Assembly (NCBI GenBank): GCA_014879845.1 | Contig: JACSRI010000113.1 | Location: 27,862-91,861 of the forward strand | DNA from: Opitutaceae bacterium | GTDB lineage: Bacteria > Verrucomicrobiota > Verrucomicrobiia > Opitutales > Opitutaceae | Reading direction: 5' to 3' | Length of the DNA stretch: 64,000 nt | Shown here: positions 29,531 through 37,965 of the stretch, piece by piece | Position numbering within the stretch: position 1 is the first letter of the stretch | Layout: every line of letters starts with the position of its first letter | The notes under the pieces: model-generated | The model's input: only the letters and a program-made list of their open reading frames with translations | Told to the model about the DNA's origin: nothing | The model's database searches: none | Position numbers and translations under genes: made by a program

Positions 29531-31276
29531 TCAGAACCGCCGGCGGTACTCGCGACCGCGGCGGTCCTGGAAGACCAGGGCGTTGCCGTCGATGCCGACG
29601 AAGGTGATGCCCAGTTGCGCCTCCACGAGGTCGCCGTTGCGATAGACGCGGCCGTCGAGGATCGCCTTGTCCTCGCCACCCTCGCCGCGGGTCACACCGA
29701 TGATCTGGAGGCCGGCGATGATCATATCCGCCGTCTTGCCGTCGAAAGTGGTCGCCGGAGCCGCGCCGGATGCAGCCGGGGCCGGACCGGCCGCGCCACC
29801 GACGACAGGTGCGGGCGCACGCGCCGTCTGCTGGGCCTGGCGGACCTCGGCCTGGAGCGAGACGTTGGCCCGGGCGAGCCGCTCCTTCTCCTCGCGCATC
29901 GCATTCAATTCGGCGACGACGGTCTGAAAGCGCAGCAGTGTGTCGTCCCGCAGCCGGCGCGTCTCCTCGAGCTGGCGCTGGGTGAGCTCGATCTGCTCGC
30001 GTGCGGTGTTGCGCTCGGACTCGAGCTCGAGCACGCGGCGCTCCATGCGTTGCACCTCGGCGACGAGTTGCTCGCGCATGACGGCGCTGAAGGACGGGCC
30101 CCCCTCGGCGGCGGGAGCCGGTGAGGCCGGGGCCACCGTCGCGGCCGCCGGAGCCGCGGCCGCCAGCCTGGCTTCGGCCCCCTCGAGACGGGATGCGAGC
30201 GCGTCACGCTCGGCCGTGAGTCGCTGGTTCACGGTAACGAGACCCTCGTTGTCGTGCTGAGCCTGCGCGGCCGCCTGTTCCATGCCAGTGAGGCGCGCCC
30301 GCAGGTCTTCGCGCTCGCGGGCCGCCGAGGCGAGTTCGGTCCCGAGGGCAGCCACACGATCTTCGAGGGCGCGTCGGGCCAGGGCGTCGGATTCGGCGTC
30401 GCGCGCCACGCCGGCCGAACGAGTCTCGGCCGCCGCCAGGCGCTCGACCGTCGAGGCCCGTTCGCGCTCAAGGGCCGCGACCTGCTGCCGCGCCTGCCCG
30501 AGCTCGGCGGTGAGGCGGTCCGACGTCGCGCGCGTGTCATTGACCGTTGTCTCCAAAGACTGGGCACGACACTCGGCTGCGGCGGCGCGCCCCTCGGCCT
30601 GCTCCGTCCGCGTGCGCCACTCGGCGACAGCCGCGCGTTCCTCGTCGAGTGAGCGGCGGAGCATCTCCAGCTCGGCGACGAGTGCCGGGGCCGGGCCGGA
30701 CTGGACGGCCGGGGCCGGCGCAGGAACGACGGCGGGCTGAGCGGATGCGGGCCGGCGGAATTTCCCTTCCACCCGGACCAACCCGGAGAGCCCAAAGACG
30801 CGGATCGGCTCGACGCTGGAGGTCTCGAGCACGATCACGCCGCCGCGCTCCGAGACTTGTTCGCGCGCGTCGCGGCGGTTGCCCTCGGCGTTGGTCCAGG
30901 CCACTGCCGCGCCGCTCAACTCGCCATAGTACCGATCCACCGGCTGCGAGGGCCGGGTGACCGAGGACTCGAGTCGCCCGAGTCGGATGGTCTGGCGGGC
31001 CACGACGGCGTAGGCGCCCGTGCCGTCATCGAGCACCGTCTCGGTCACGAGCGTGTCGCCCTCCCACGTGGCGCGGCGCGCGGCCGACACGGTCTTGAGG
31101 ACAAAACCGTCCATCGCCTTGATCTGCGCCTCGCCCGTCCACTCGCCGGCCACGCGGTCGAGCGCGGCGCGCAAGGCTCCTTCGTCGTCCGCCCGCATCG
31201 ACGCCGCGAGGCTGAGCAGGACGACGAGCAGCAACTCTCGCACGAGGAGGATGCGCAAGGGGGAGGCGGCGATCAT
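29531..31276 (-). CDS. Exported coiled-coil protein with C-terminal GspC/PilP-like domain
   Basis: From ATG 31276 a signal peptide (MIAASPLRILLVRELLLVVLL) precedes an N-terminal globular part (residues 30-170). A very long coiled coil runs from about 190 to 500 (LERERASTVERLAAAETRSA and similar heptads), broken by Ala/Pro linkers. The last 70 residues read ILDGRVYRNGDLVEAQLGIT and end VFQDRRGREYRRRF. This is the 'HR-like' barrel seen at the ends of GspC/PilP secretion or pilus components and in bacterial periplasmic proteins. It may link envelope layers. No secretion genes are nearby. Function unknown. Confidence 0.75.
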   Translation of the reverse strand: MIAASPLRILLVRELLLVVLLSLAASMRADDEGALRAALDRVAGEWTGEAQIKAMDGFVLKTVSAARRATWEGDTLVTETVLDDGTGAYAVVARQTIRLGRLESSVTRPSQPVDRYYGELSGAAVAWTNAEGNRRDAREQVSERGGVIVLETSSVEPIRVFGLSGLVRVEGKFRRPASAQPAVVPAPAPAVQSGPAPALVAELEMLRRSLDEERAAVAEWRTRTEQAEGRAAAAECRAQSLETTVNDTRATSDRLTAELGQARQQVAALERERASTVERLAAAETRSAGVARDAESDALARRALEDRVAALGTELASAAREREDLRARLTGMEQAAAQAQHDNEGLVTVNQRLTAERDALASRLEGAEARLAAAAPAAATVAPASPAPAAEGGPSFSAVMREQLVAEVQRMERRVLELESERNTAREQIELTQRQLEETRRLRDDTLLRFQTVVAELNAMREEKERLARANVSLQAEVRQAQQTARAPAPVVGGAAGPAPAASGAAPATTFDGKTADMIIAGLQIIGVTRGEGGEDKAILDGRVYRNGDLVEAQLGITFVGIDGNALVFQDRRGREYRRRF

Positions 31277-31518
31277 GCGTTGGGAGCGTGGAAGATGGGG
31301 CGACGCCGACCGCGCCGGCGGGCACCGCACCATGGCGACACGTTCAGGGCCCGGCGGCGACAGTTTTTCGAGCCCGGCAGGTCGCGGAACAGGTTAAGTC
31401 GCGCGGCCCGGTCCCGAAGAAAGAATCCTCCGCCCATGACGGCCCTGCACCGCCCGACCCTCGCGCCTCACGCCCATCACCGGCACGCCGCCGGCCGCAT
31501 CCTCGCGAGCCCCGGCGC

Positions 31519-32514
31519 ATGAGCCCGTCGACCGCCACTGGACTGGAGCAGGTCCGCGTTGTCCTCAGCGCCCACCCCTGGATCCACGCGCCCCTTTTCG
31601 TCGTCGCGTCGCTCGTGCTGGTCTGGGCGCTCGAGCGCATGGCGAAACACGGACTCGAGGGAACGGCGCTCGGCACGATCGCGATGCCGTACTGTTCGGG
31701 CCTGGGAAACCTCGTCTTCGTCGGCGTGATCCTGCGCGACGGCCGGCCCGGCGCGGAAGTCGTGGTCAATGCGCTGGTCAACAACGTCACCAATCTCACC
31801 CTGCTGCTCGGCCTGCCCGCCCTGATCTGGGGGCTGAACGTCGCCCCCGGCCGGCGCACGAAGAAGGCGGTGCGGGCTTCGCAGCTCAACCGCCTCTCCC
31901 TTGCGCTCACGCTCACGGCCGCGGGATTTTTCGCCGGTCTGCTCTGGATCCTCGCGCGCGACGGGACGCTCGACCGCTCGGACGGGGCGGTGTTGGTGGC
32001 CCTGTTTCTCTTCTGGCAATGCCTGCAGGTGGTCGACGCGCTCAAGTCCAACGTCCATGCCAATCGCCGCCTGCACCCGCTGTTGTTGGTCGATGGCATG
32101 GTGATGCTCGCGGCCGGCGCGGTGATCTACCTCTCCGTCGAGGGTATGGTGACGTGGATCGAGGCCGCAGGTGCGACGGCACTTGGCAACCACAGCATCG
32201 GTTGGCTGACCGGCTGGGTCATGGTCCTGCCCAACGGCATCCTCGCGATCCACTACGCGCGCACGGAACGGGCTGAGGTCGTCTACAGCTCACAGCTCGG
32301 CGACGGGCATGTGTGCATCCCGCTGTGCGTGGGTCTCGTGGCCCTCGGCGCACCCGTGGCGGTGCCGGCGTTTCTCACTCCGGGCCTGATCGTGATCGCA
32401 GTCGCGGTCGCCGTGCACGCGATCGTGCTCGGCTGGAACGGCTCGCTGCCGCGACCGCTCGGGCTCGCGCTCGCGGGCGCCTACGGGTGGTTCCTCGTGG
32501 CCGGGCTGGCCTGA
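31519..32514 (+). CDS. Na+/Ca2+ exchanger-superfamily membrane protein with altered key motifs
   Basis: 331 residues with about ten hydrophobic helices and internal two-fold symmetry. The first repeat carries GTALGTIAMPYCSGLGNLVF and NALVNNVTNLTLLLG. The second has LTGWVMVLPNGILAI. These align with the two NCX/YrbG signature repeats, normally G(T/S)S-x-PE and GSNxFN. The acidic residue after Pro that binds the cation is replaced in both repeats (PYC and PNG). The fold is likely kept, but canonical Ca2+ exchange is doubtful. The start at 31519 avoids a long Pro/Arg-rich leader. It is divergent from the coiled-coil gene. Confidence 0.72.
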   Translation: MSPSTATGLEQVRVVLSAHPWIHAPLFVVASLVLVWALERMAKHGLEGTALGTIAMPYCSGLGNLVFVGVILRDGRPGAEVVVNALVNNVTNLTLLLGLPALIWGLNVAPGRRTKKAVRASQLNRLSLALTLTAAGFFAGLLWILARDGTLDRSDGAVLVALFLFWQCLQVVDALKSNVHANRRLHPLLLVDGMVMLAAGAVIYLSVEGMVTWIEAAGATALGNHSIGWLTGWVMVLPNGILAIHYARTERAEVVYSSQLGDGHVCIPLCVGLVALGAPVAVPAFLTPGLIVIAVAVAVHAIVLGWNGSLPRPLGLALAGAYGWFLVAGLA

Positions 32515-32569
32515 TCGGCCGGCATTGCGCGGCGGCAGACCGCGACCCGGGCGTGGCGCCGGCGGAGAC

Positions 32570-33001
32570 TCAGGCCACGCCCGCGGGCACCAACGGATGG
32601 TGGCGGAAAACCTCGGCGAGATCGGCAAACGGCACCTGGGCCTGGCGCCACCGCGGATCGCGCGCGATCTCGGCGACGCTCTCCTGGGTGTTGTTGCAGA
32701 CCAAATACACGCCCGCACCCACGACGATGTAAGCGTCGATCGCAGTCCCGTCGGCGCCGCGCGAGAATGCGAACGCGCCCGGCTCGCGCCGCTCACCCTC
32801 GGTGTCGGTGCGCAGCTGGACGAGGTCCTTGTGCAAGGCCGTCGCGAAACGATCGCGGCGCGGGCCCTCGTAGGCCAACACGGCGACCTTCGCACCCTCG
32901 AGCGCGAGCACCGCCCACTCGTCGAAGACGGTGCGTCCATAAAAGGCGTCCATGCGAACGAACGCCGTCCGGATCTTCTCAAACGCGAGGGATGGAGTCA
33001 T
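32570..33001 (-). CDS. Uncharacterised 143-residue soluble protein
   Basis: A well-formed frame opening MTPSLAFEKIRTAFVRMDAF. It contains alternating strand-helix stretches (EWAVLALEGAKVAVLAYEG; IDAYIVVGAGVYLVCNNT; FADLAEVFRHHPLV). The pattern suggests a small alpha/beta domain, possibly of the roadblock/profilin-like type. This is a guess. No transmembrane segment or signal peptide is present. It ends convergently 55 bases from the exchanger gene. No recognised family. Confidence 0.6.
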   Translation of the reverse strand: MTPSLAFEKIRTAFVRMDAFYGRTVFDEWAVLALEGAKVAVLAYEGPRRDRFATALHKDLVQLRTDTEGERREPGAFAFSRGADGTAIDAYIVVGAGVYLVCNNTQESVAEIARDPRWRQAQVPFADLAEVFRHHPLVPAGVA

Positions 33002-33293
33002 GTTTTGCGGAGACGGGGCCGGAGACCGAAGAGAACACGGCCCGACAGCCCGTCCATCGGACCGGCGATCAACAGCTTAAGTCCGGCACGCACACGCAGC
33101 GGCTGCCCCGATGTTCCCTCGCCCTGCACACATCGCATGGCTTTCGCGGGATTTTTGCAGGTCGCTCGTGACATCGGCGCCCGCGCCCAGCGGAAAAGGC
33201 GCCTCCGAGGTCATCGTTCTTTTCGGTTGGCCGGCGCGCTCGAAGGCGGCAGCGTCGCCCCACGCAGCTCTCGCACCGCGCTTGACCATCGCC

Positions 33294-34595
33294 ATGCCCG
33301 CACCTCGCCGCCTCCCCCTCGCCACGCTCGCCCGCGCGTCTGGCGCGCGGCGCCGCGGAGGCAAGGGGCGACTGGCCCTCGTCACGCTGGCACTCACCGC
33401 AGCCGTGGTGGCCGCCGTGTGGTATTTCCGATTCCGCAGCTCCACCGACGACACGCTACCGCCGATCGACGAGGCCGTGCCGGACGCATCGCCGCTCGCT
33501 GCCGCGACCCCGGATGCGCTGCCGGCCCAGGACGTCAGCGCCGCACCCGAGCCCGCGCCCCTCACCTTCGGCGCGACCCTCGCGCCGGACGCCGCCGCAG
33601 CCACGACGGCACCCGGCCCACCGACGGGGCCGGTGTTGTCCAAGCCCACGCCTCCGGGCACACCCGTGCCGGAAGCACCCGCACCCGTCCCGCCGCCGGC
33701 GGTCGGCCCGGTCGAAAGCGATTTCCGCCCGCGACTTCCGCGCGATGTCTTCGAAGCCCAGGTCGCCCTCATGCGCGACGCCATCTGCCCGGGCTCGATC
33801 GATGGCGCCTGGGGCGGCCAGACGCGCGCGGCCGTCGCCGCCTTCCAGGAAAAGCACGGCCTGCGCGTCACGGGGCAGCTCGACAACGCCACGCGCGATG
33901 CGCTCCAGCTCCAGCGCCAGCCGCTGCGCCACTACGTCGTCACCGAGGAGGATATCGCCCGCCTGCGTCCCTTCCCCAAGGGCTGGCTGCAGAAATCCGA
34001 ACTCGACAGCATGGGCTACGCGACCGTCCTCGAGGCGATCGCAGAGCGCACCTGCACCAACCCCAAGCAGATCACGCGCCTCAACCCGCAGGTCGCCTGG
34101 GCCTCGATCAAGGCGGGCACGGTCCTCGTCGTGCCGGACATCGGACGACGCGCCACGCCGTCGACACGGCCTGAATACATCCTCATCTCGCTGGGCGAGA
34201 AAACCCTGCGCCTCTACGACGCCACGAACAACCTGCTCGCCCACTTCCCGTGCAGCATCGCCCGCCGGGTGGAGAAGCGCCCCGTGGGCGAACTCTCGGT
34301 GCTGACCGTCGCGCCGAACCCGAACTACACGTTCAACCCCGAGACCTTCCCCGATTCCCCGGACGCGCAGAAGGTCGGCCGCAAACTCATCCTCCAGCCC
34401 GGGCCGAACAATCCCGTCGGCATCGCCTGGATCGCGCTGAGCGCCGGCGACGGATCATACGGCATCCACGGCTCGCCCGAGCCGGAGCAGATCGGCCGCA
34501 CCGAATCGAGCGGCTGCTTCCGCCTCGCGAACTGGAACGCCGAATACCTCGTGCCCCTCGTGCGCGCCGGCATGCTCGTGCGTGTCGAGCCCTGA
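33294..34595 (+). CDS. L,D-transpeptidase (YkuD) with peptidoglycan-binding and LysM-like domains
   Basis: 433 residues with a single N-terminal transmembrane helix (LALVTLALTAAVVAAVWYF) and a long Pro/Ala linker. A peptidoglycan-binding domain (PGSIDGAWGGQTRAAVAAFQ, then EKHGLRVTGQLD) is followed by a LysM-like segment (CTNPKQITRLNPQVAWASIK). The YkuD domain has its active-site motif in IHGSPEPEQIGRTESSGCFR (HG...S-x-GC-x-R with catalytic Cys). It would form 3-3 cross-links or attach proteins to peptidoglycan in the periplasm. The start at 33294 places the anchor correctly. Confidence 0.92.
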   Translation: MPAPRRLPLATLARASGARRRGGKGRLALVTLALTAAVVAAVWYFRFRSSTDDTLPPIDEAVPDASPLAAATPDALPAQDVSAAPEPAPLTFGATLAPDAAAATTAPGPPTGPVLSKPTPPGTPVPEAPAPVPPPAVGPVESDFRPRLPRDVFEAQVALMRDAICPGSIDGAWGGQTRAAVAAFQEKHGLRVTGQLDNATRDALQLQRQPLRHYVVTEEDIARLRPFPKGWLQKSELDSMGYATVLEAIAERTCTNPKQITRLNPQVAWASIKAGTVLVVPDIGRRATPSTRPEYILISLGEKTLRLYDATNNLLAHFPCSIARRVEKRPVGELSVLTVAPNPNYTFNPETFPDSPDAQKVGRKLILQPGPNNPVGIAWIALSAGDGSYGIHGSPEPEQIGRTESSGCFRLANWNAEYLVPLVRAGMLVRVEP

Positions 34596-34699
34596 CGGCC
34601 GCCGAGGCGGCGGGGTTGAAGCGAGAAATCGAAGAGCCAGGGACGCTCGCCCATCGTCGCGCCTTCCCTTCAACTTCAACTCGTCTCGTCAGCTCCTGC

Positions 34700-34999
34700 C
34701 TAGGCCCAGTCGTAGACGACGAAGCGCTTCACGTACGGCTTCACGCACTGCTCGATGAACTTCAGGTGCAACGGATGCGCCTGGTAGACATCGGCGGCCG
34801 CTTGGTCGACGAAGGTCATCGAGATCGCCACGGAGAAGCTGTCGTCGACGACGCCGCGCGGACTGGCCACAGGCTTGCCGCACCGAAACTCGAGCACCCC
34901 CGGGATCGGCCCGAGATACTCGCGCGCCCCGGCCAGCAGCCGGTCGCAGTTTTCCGCATGAGGTTTGTCGGTCCAGAAGATGACGACGTGGGTGATCAC
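34700..34999 (-). CDS. Dabb (stress-responsive alpha/beta-barrel) domain protein
   Basis: A GTG start at 34999 gives ITHVVIFWTDKPHAENCDRL, the usual Dabb opening (M-I-x-H-V-V-x-F). It continues with the ferredoxin-like fold (YLGPIPGVLEFRCGKPV; FSVAISMTFVDQAAADVYQA) and ends HPLHLKFIEQ...VVYDWA. These roughly 100-residue proteins form dimeric barrels; some are aromatic-compound cyclases or stress proteins. The substrate is unknown. The track's longer ATG start at 35077 adds an unlikely leader. Confidence 0.85.
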   Translation of the reverse strand: MITHVVIFWTDKPHAENCDRLLAGAREYLGPIPGVLEFRCGKPVASPRGVVDDSFSVAISMTFVDQAAADVYQAHPLHLKFIEQCVKPYVKRFVVYDWA

Positions 35000-35138
35000 C
35001 GCGCCAGTGTGGCCGTCCGCTGTCCGCTGACAATCCCGACTTCCGAGGTCGCCCGGCCGATCTCGTCCGAGCTGCACGGACGTTACATCTCTGTAAGGTC
35101 TGCAACCATGGAGACCGACAAACGTCTACCTCCACATC

Positions 35139-35675
35139 ATGAAAACCACAATCTTCAGCGTCATCGCCACGACCGCAGCACTCGCCGCCTCCAGCGCCGC
35201 GTTCGGCACCAACGGCAGCGCGTCGAAGGCTGCGGCTCAGGTCGCCTACAACGAGCCCGAAAAGTTCACCGATTTCCGGATGTCCGAGTACTACTCCGAC
35301 TCCGATGCCGAGATCCTGCAGAAGGAACTCACCCGTTCCATCGTCCGCACGGCCGAGCACGCCCTGCCGCCCGGCTACACGATCAACATCCGCTTCACCG
35401 ACATCGACCTGGCCGGGGACATCAACCCCTTCCACCGCTCGAACATGAACGACGTGCGCATCTACCAGAGCATCTACGCGCCGCGCCTGACCTTCGACTA
35501 TGCGGTGCTCGATGCCGAGGGGAACACCGTGCTGACGGGCTCGGAAAAGCTACTCGACATGGCCTATGACATGCGCCTGCGCATGCCCGACACCGACTAC
35601 ACGCGCGTCGAGGCCGACCTGATGCGCGACTTCGTCAACGGCCTCGGCCGCAAGATCGCCAGGGCCCAGGCCTGA
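35139..35675 (+). CDS. DUF3016 exported protein
   Basis: 178 residues with a signal peptide (MKTTIFSVIATTAALAASSA). The DUF3016 signature is VAYNEPEKFTDFRMSEYYSD, followed by LPPGYTINIRFTDIDLAGDI and LRMPDTDYTRVEADLMRDF. Family members are small periplasmic proteins of unknown role found mostly in Proteobacteria and Verrucomicrobia. Two hairpins follow the stop, the second a clear terminator. The gene is probably monocistronic. Confidence 0.88.
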   Translation: MKTTIFSVIATTAALAASSAAFGTNGSASKAAAQVAYNEPEKFTDFRMSEYYSDSDAEILQKELTRSIVRTAEHALPPGYTINIRFTDIDLAGDINPFHRSNMNDVRIYQSIYAPRLTFDYAVLDAEGNTVLTGSEKLLDMAYDMRLRMPDTDYTRVEADLMRDFVNGLGRKIARAQA

Positions 35676-35693
35676 GACGCGTCTCCACACTTT

Positions 35694-35715
35694 GGAGCCG
35701 GAGGGGTCCGGCTCC
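35694..35715 (+). terminator. First hairpin downstream of the DUF3016 gene
   Basis: GGAGCCGGA - GGGG - TCCGGCTCC is a perfect 9-bp stem with a short TT after it. Confidence 0.55.
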
Positions 35716-35747
35716 TTGACAGCAGCTGGATTGGGTTAGGAAACAGA

Positions 35748-35783
35748 ACGGCGCCCGTTGGGTTCGGGCGCCGTTTCTTTTTT
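35748..35783 (+). terminator. Second, strong terminator downstream of the DUF3016 gene
   Basis: ACGGCGCCCG - TTGGGTT - CGGGCGCCGT is a perfect 10-bp stem followed by TTCTTTTTT. It lies just before the convergent ATP-grasp stop. Confidence 0.88.
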
Positions 35784-35792
35784 GAGACCGCC

Positions 35793-36815
35793 CTACCCGC
35801 GCACGGCGGTGAGCCCGAGCCGCACGATGCGCTCGATGAGCCGCGGGTAGTCCAGGCCCGCCTTCTCCGCCGACAGGGCGAAATCCTCGCCCTCGGCGAG
35901 AAACGGATTCGGGTTGGCCTCGATGAACACGACCTCGTTCTGCGGGGTCAGGCGCAGATCGAGCCGCGCGTAGCCATCGATGGCGAGCAGATGGTAGATG
36001 CGCCGACAGATGCGCTGGATGTCACGCAAAACCTCCGGCGTGAGATTCTCGGCGAATCGGCTCTCGATGCCCCAGCGTTTGCGGTAGGCGTCGTTCCACT
36101 TCGCCGTATAGGTGGCGATGCGCGGTTCGTCCGGCGGCACCTCGCGGAAGAGCAGCTCGCGCAGCGGCAGCACGTCGACGCGGTGGTTGCCCAGCATGCT
36201 GGCGTAGAGTTCGCGCCCGTCGACGTACTCCTCCGCGATGACGTCCTGCCCGAGCTTGTCGTGCACGAACTCCACGCGCTCGCGGAACGCATCGTCGGTC
36301 TCCACGAACGAGGCCTGCGAGATCCCGGTCGAGGCCTCCTCCTTGAGCGGCTTGACCAGGATCGGGAACGGAAGCCACTTCGGCCGGACCGGCCGCCGTC
36401 CCCGCGGGATCATGGCGAACTGCGGCACGCGGATGCGGTGGTAGCCGAGGATCTTCTTCGAGATGCCCTTGTTGCGGCAGAGCGTGAGGCCCGTCGATCC
36501 GCAGCCAGTGAACGGCACGTCCGAGAGCTCGAGGAAGGAGGCGACATTCTGGTCGAAGGCGCGGTTGTTGCGGAACTCCTCGACGAGGTTGAAGATGATG
36601 TCGGCGGGAAACCCCTGGAGCTTTTGGCGCAACAGGTCGGTGTCGTCGTGGATCGCCTGATACTGCACCTCGTGGCCGAGGGTGCGCAGGGCCTTGAGCA
36701 CATCCGCCTCGGTCTTCCAGCCCTCGGTCAGGAGGGCCTCGGAGAAATCCTGGTCGAGCGCGGCCGGTTCGCCCAGGTCGAAGAGGGCGAGCACGCGCAA
36801 TCCGCGTTTCTTCAT
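35793..36815 (-). CDS. ATP-grasp ligase related to D-alanine-D-alanine ligase
   Basis: 340 residues. The ATP-grasp core is visible as LPFPILVKPLKEEASTGISQ (the phosphate-gripping strand), VIAEEYVDGRELYASMLGN (hinge) and YARLDLRLTPQNEVVFIEAN, then PNPFL (the metal-binding D...E-x-N motif). The N-terminal pre-ATP part (FNLVEEFRNNRAFDQNVASF) resembles Ddl proteins. It begins 13 bases after the metallopeptidase stop, so the two form an operon. The substrates are unknown. The pairing with a peptidase suggests a dedicated peptide or amino-acid conjugate, not cell-wall D-Ala-D-Ala. Confidence 0.85.
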   Translation of the reverse strand: MKKRGLRVLALFDLGEPAALDQDFSEALLTEGWKTEADVLKALRTLGHEVQYQAIHDDTDLLRQKLQGFPADIIFNLVEEFRNNRAFDQNVASFLELSDVPFTGCGSTGLTLCRNKGISKKILGYHRIRVPQFAMIPRGRRPVRPKWLPFPILVKPLKEEASTGISQASFVETDDAFRERVEFVHDKLGQDVIAEEYVDGRELYASMLGNHRVDVLPLRELLFREVPPDEPRIATYTAKWNDAYRKRWGIESRFAENLTPEVLRDIQRICRRIYHLLAIDGYARLDLRLTPQNEVVFIEANPNPFLAEGEDFALSAEKAGLDYPRLIERIVRLGLTAVRG

Positions 36816-36828
36816 GGGAGAGGGATGG

Positions 36829-37851
36829 TCATTTCGTGCGCTTGAAGCGGCCGGTGAACAGGTAGTTCATGACGAGCGTGGTGACATACGCGGCCACACG
36901 CAATGGCGCTCCGCTGTCGTGCGCGGCGACCTGGAGGCCGAGCTCGGCGCAGCGGTCGGTGAGCCGGTGCAGGAGCTTGTCGACGCGGTACTTTCTCTCG
37001 TTGGTCCAGTCGCACACCGCGTCCATGATGGCGCGCCGGTGCCCGCGCAGCCAGGCCGCGGCCTTGTGCACGCCGGCCCCCTCCGGCACCGACGGAAAGA
37101 GGGTCCGCAGGTCCTTGTCGTAGAAATCCGGGTACGAATCCTCGTAGAGCTTGCGCTTGCGGGCGTAGTAGGTGCGCAGCTTGACGCCGAGGCAGTCGTA
37201 GTCGCGCGGGCGGTAGGCGGGCTGGTGCACGGGCGGCCGGCCCGCGAGGGAGCCCATGAGCTCGTCGACGTACTCGAGTTTCTGCAGGGCCTTCCAGCCC
37301 TTGTAGCGCGCCCGCCAGTCGAGGTCCGGCGTGAGCCACACGGCGAAGGTCTCGGCCCAGTCCTCGTCGGGGTGGGCCTGGGCGTACCAGTCGTCGAGGT
37401 GCACGACGAAACTCCGGCTGAACGGCCGCGGGCGGTACGACCCCGGATCCTCCGTCGAAGCCAGGCCAAAAGTCTGCTGCCAGCGGCGCTTGTGCTGGAG
37501 CTTGTAGGCATAGGAGTAGGCGTGGGCGGCCTCGTGCCGCATGAGCTTCATGAACCACGCCTCGGTCTCCCCCTCGACCTCGAGCACCATGCGCCGCTCC
37601 AGCTCGCGCAGGCGCGGGTGGACGAGGAAGAACGGCACGAAGATCGCCGGCACGCCCACGGGCACGAACCACTCATCACCCACGTGGCACGGCGGCATGA
37701 AGCTGAGCCCGCGCGCGGCCAGTTCCCCGTGCAGACGCTGCACCAGCGCATCGAGTCCCGAGCCCTCGAGCCGCAGGCGAAGGTCGCGTATCCTCTTCTC
37801 GAGAAGCTGCGGGTCGTCGAGGTCGACCCAGGGTGGGGCCGGCTGGTCCAT
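36829..37851 (-). CDS. Putative zinc metallopeptidase (HEAAH)
   Basis: 340 residues from ATG 37851 (MDQPAPPWVDLDDPQLLEKR). The zinc-binding motif is MRHEAAHAYSYAY, and a distal Glu sits in DEDWAETFAVWLTPD, together consistent with a gluzincin-like site (HExxH plus Glu). The rest (PPCHVGDEWFVPVGVPAIFV and PAYRPRDYDCLGVKLRTYY) matches a family of uncharacterised bacterial zinc peptidases. No signal peptide, so it is cytoplasmic. It is the first gene of an operon with the ATP-grasp ligase. The divergent start of the large EF-hand protein is 115 bases away. Confidence 0.8.
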   Translation of the reverse strand: MDQPAPPWVDLDDPQLLEKRIRDLRLRLEGSGLDALVQRLHGELAARGLSFMPPCHVGDEWFVPVGVPAIFVPFFLVHPRLRELERRMVLEVEGETEAWFMKLMRHEAAHAYSYAYKLQHKRRWQQTFGLASTEDPGSYRPRPFSRSFVVHLDDWYAQAHPDEDWAETFAVWLTPDLDWRARYKGWKALQKLEYVDELMGSLAGRPPVHQPAYRPRDYDCLGVKLRTYYARKRKLYEDSYPDFYDKDLRTLFPSVPEGAGVHKAAAWLRGHRRAIMDAVCDWTNERKYRVDKLLHRLTDRCAELGLQVAAHDSGAPLRVAAYVTTLVMNYLFTGRFKRTK

Positions 37852-37965
37852 GGCGCTGGTATGGTCGGGGGTCCGCGCCAGCACAAGCCTTCCCATGCCG
37901 CCGGGCGTAAGCGGCTTGCGCATCCACGTGCAGCGGAGCGAGAGTCCCGCTCCACACCCGAAATC

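Noticed and set aside
36682-37965. 428-residue N-terminal extension of the EF-hand protein
   Set aside because: It is the antisense shadow of the metallopeptidase and ATP-grasp genes, which have clear catalytic motifs on the other strand.
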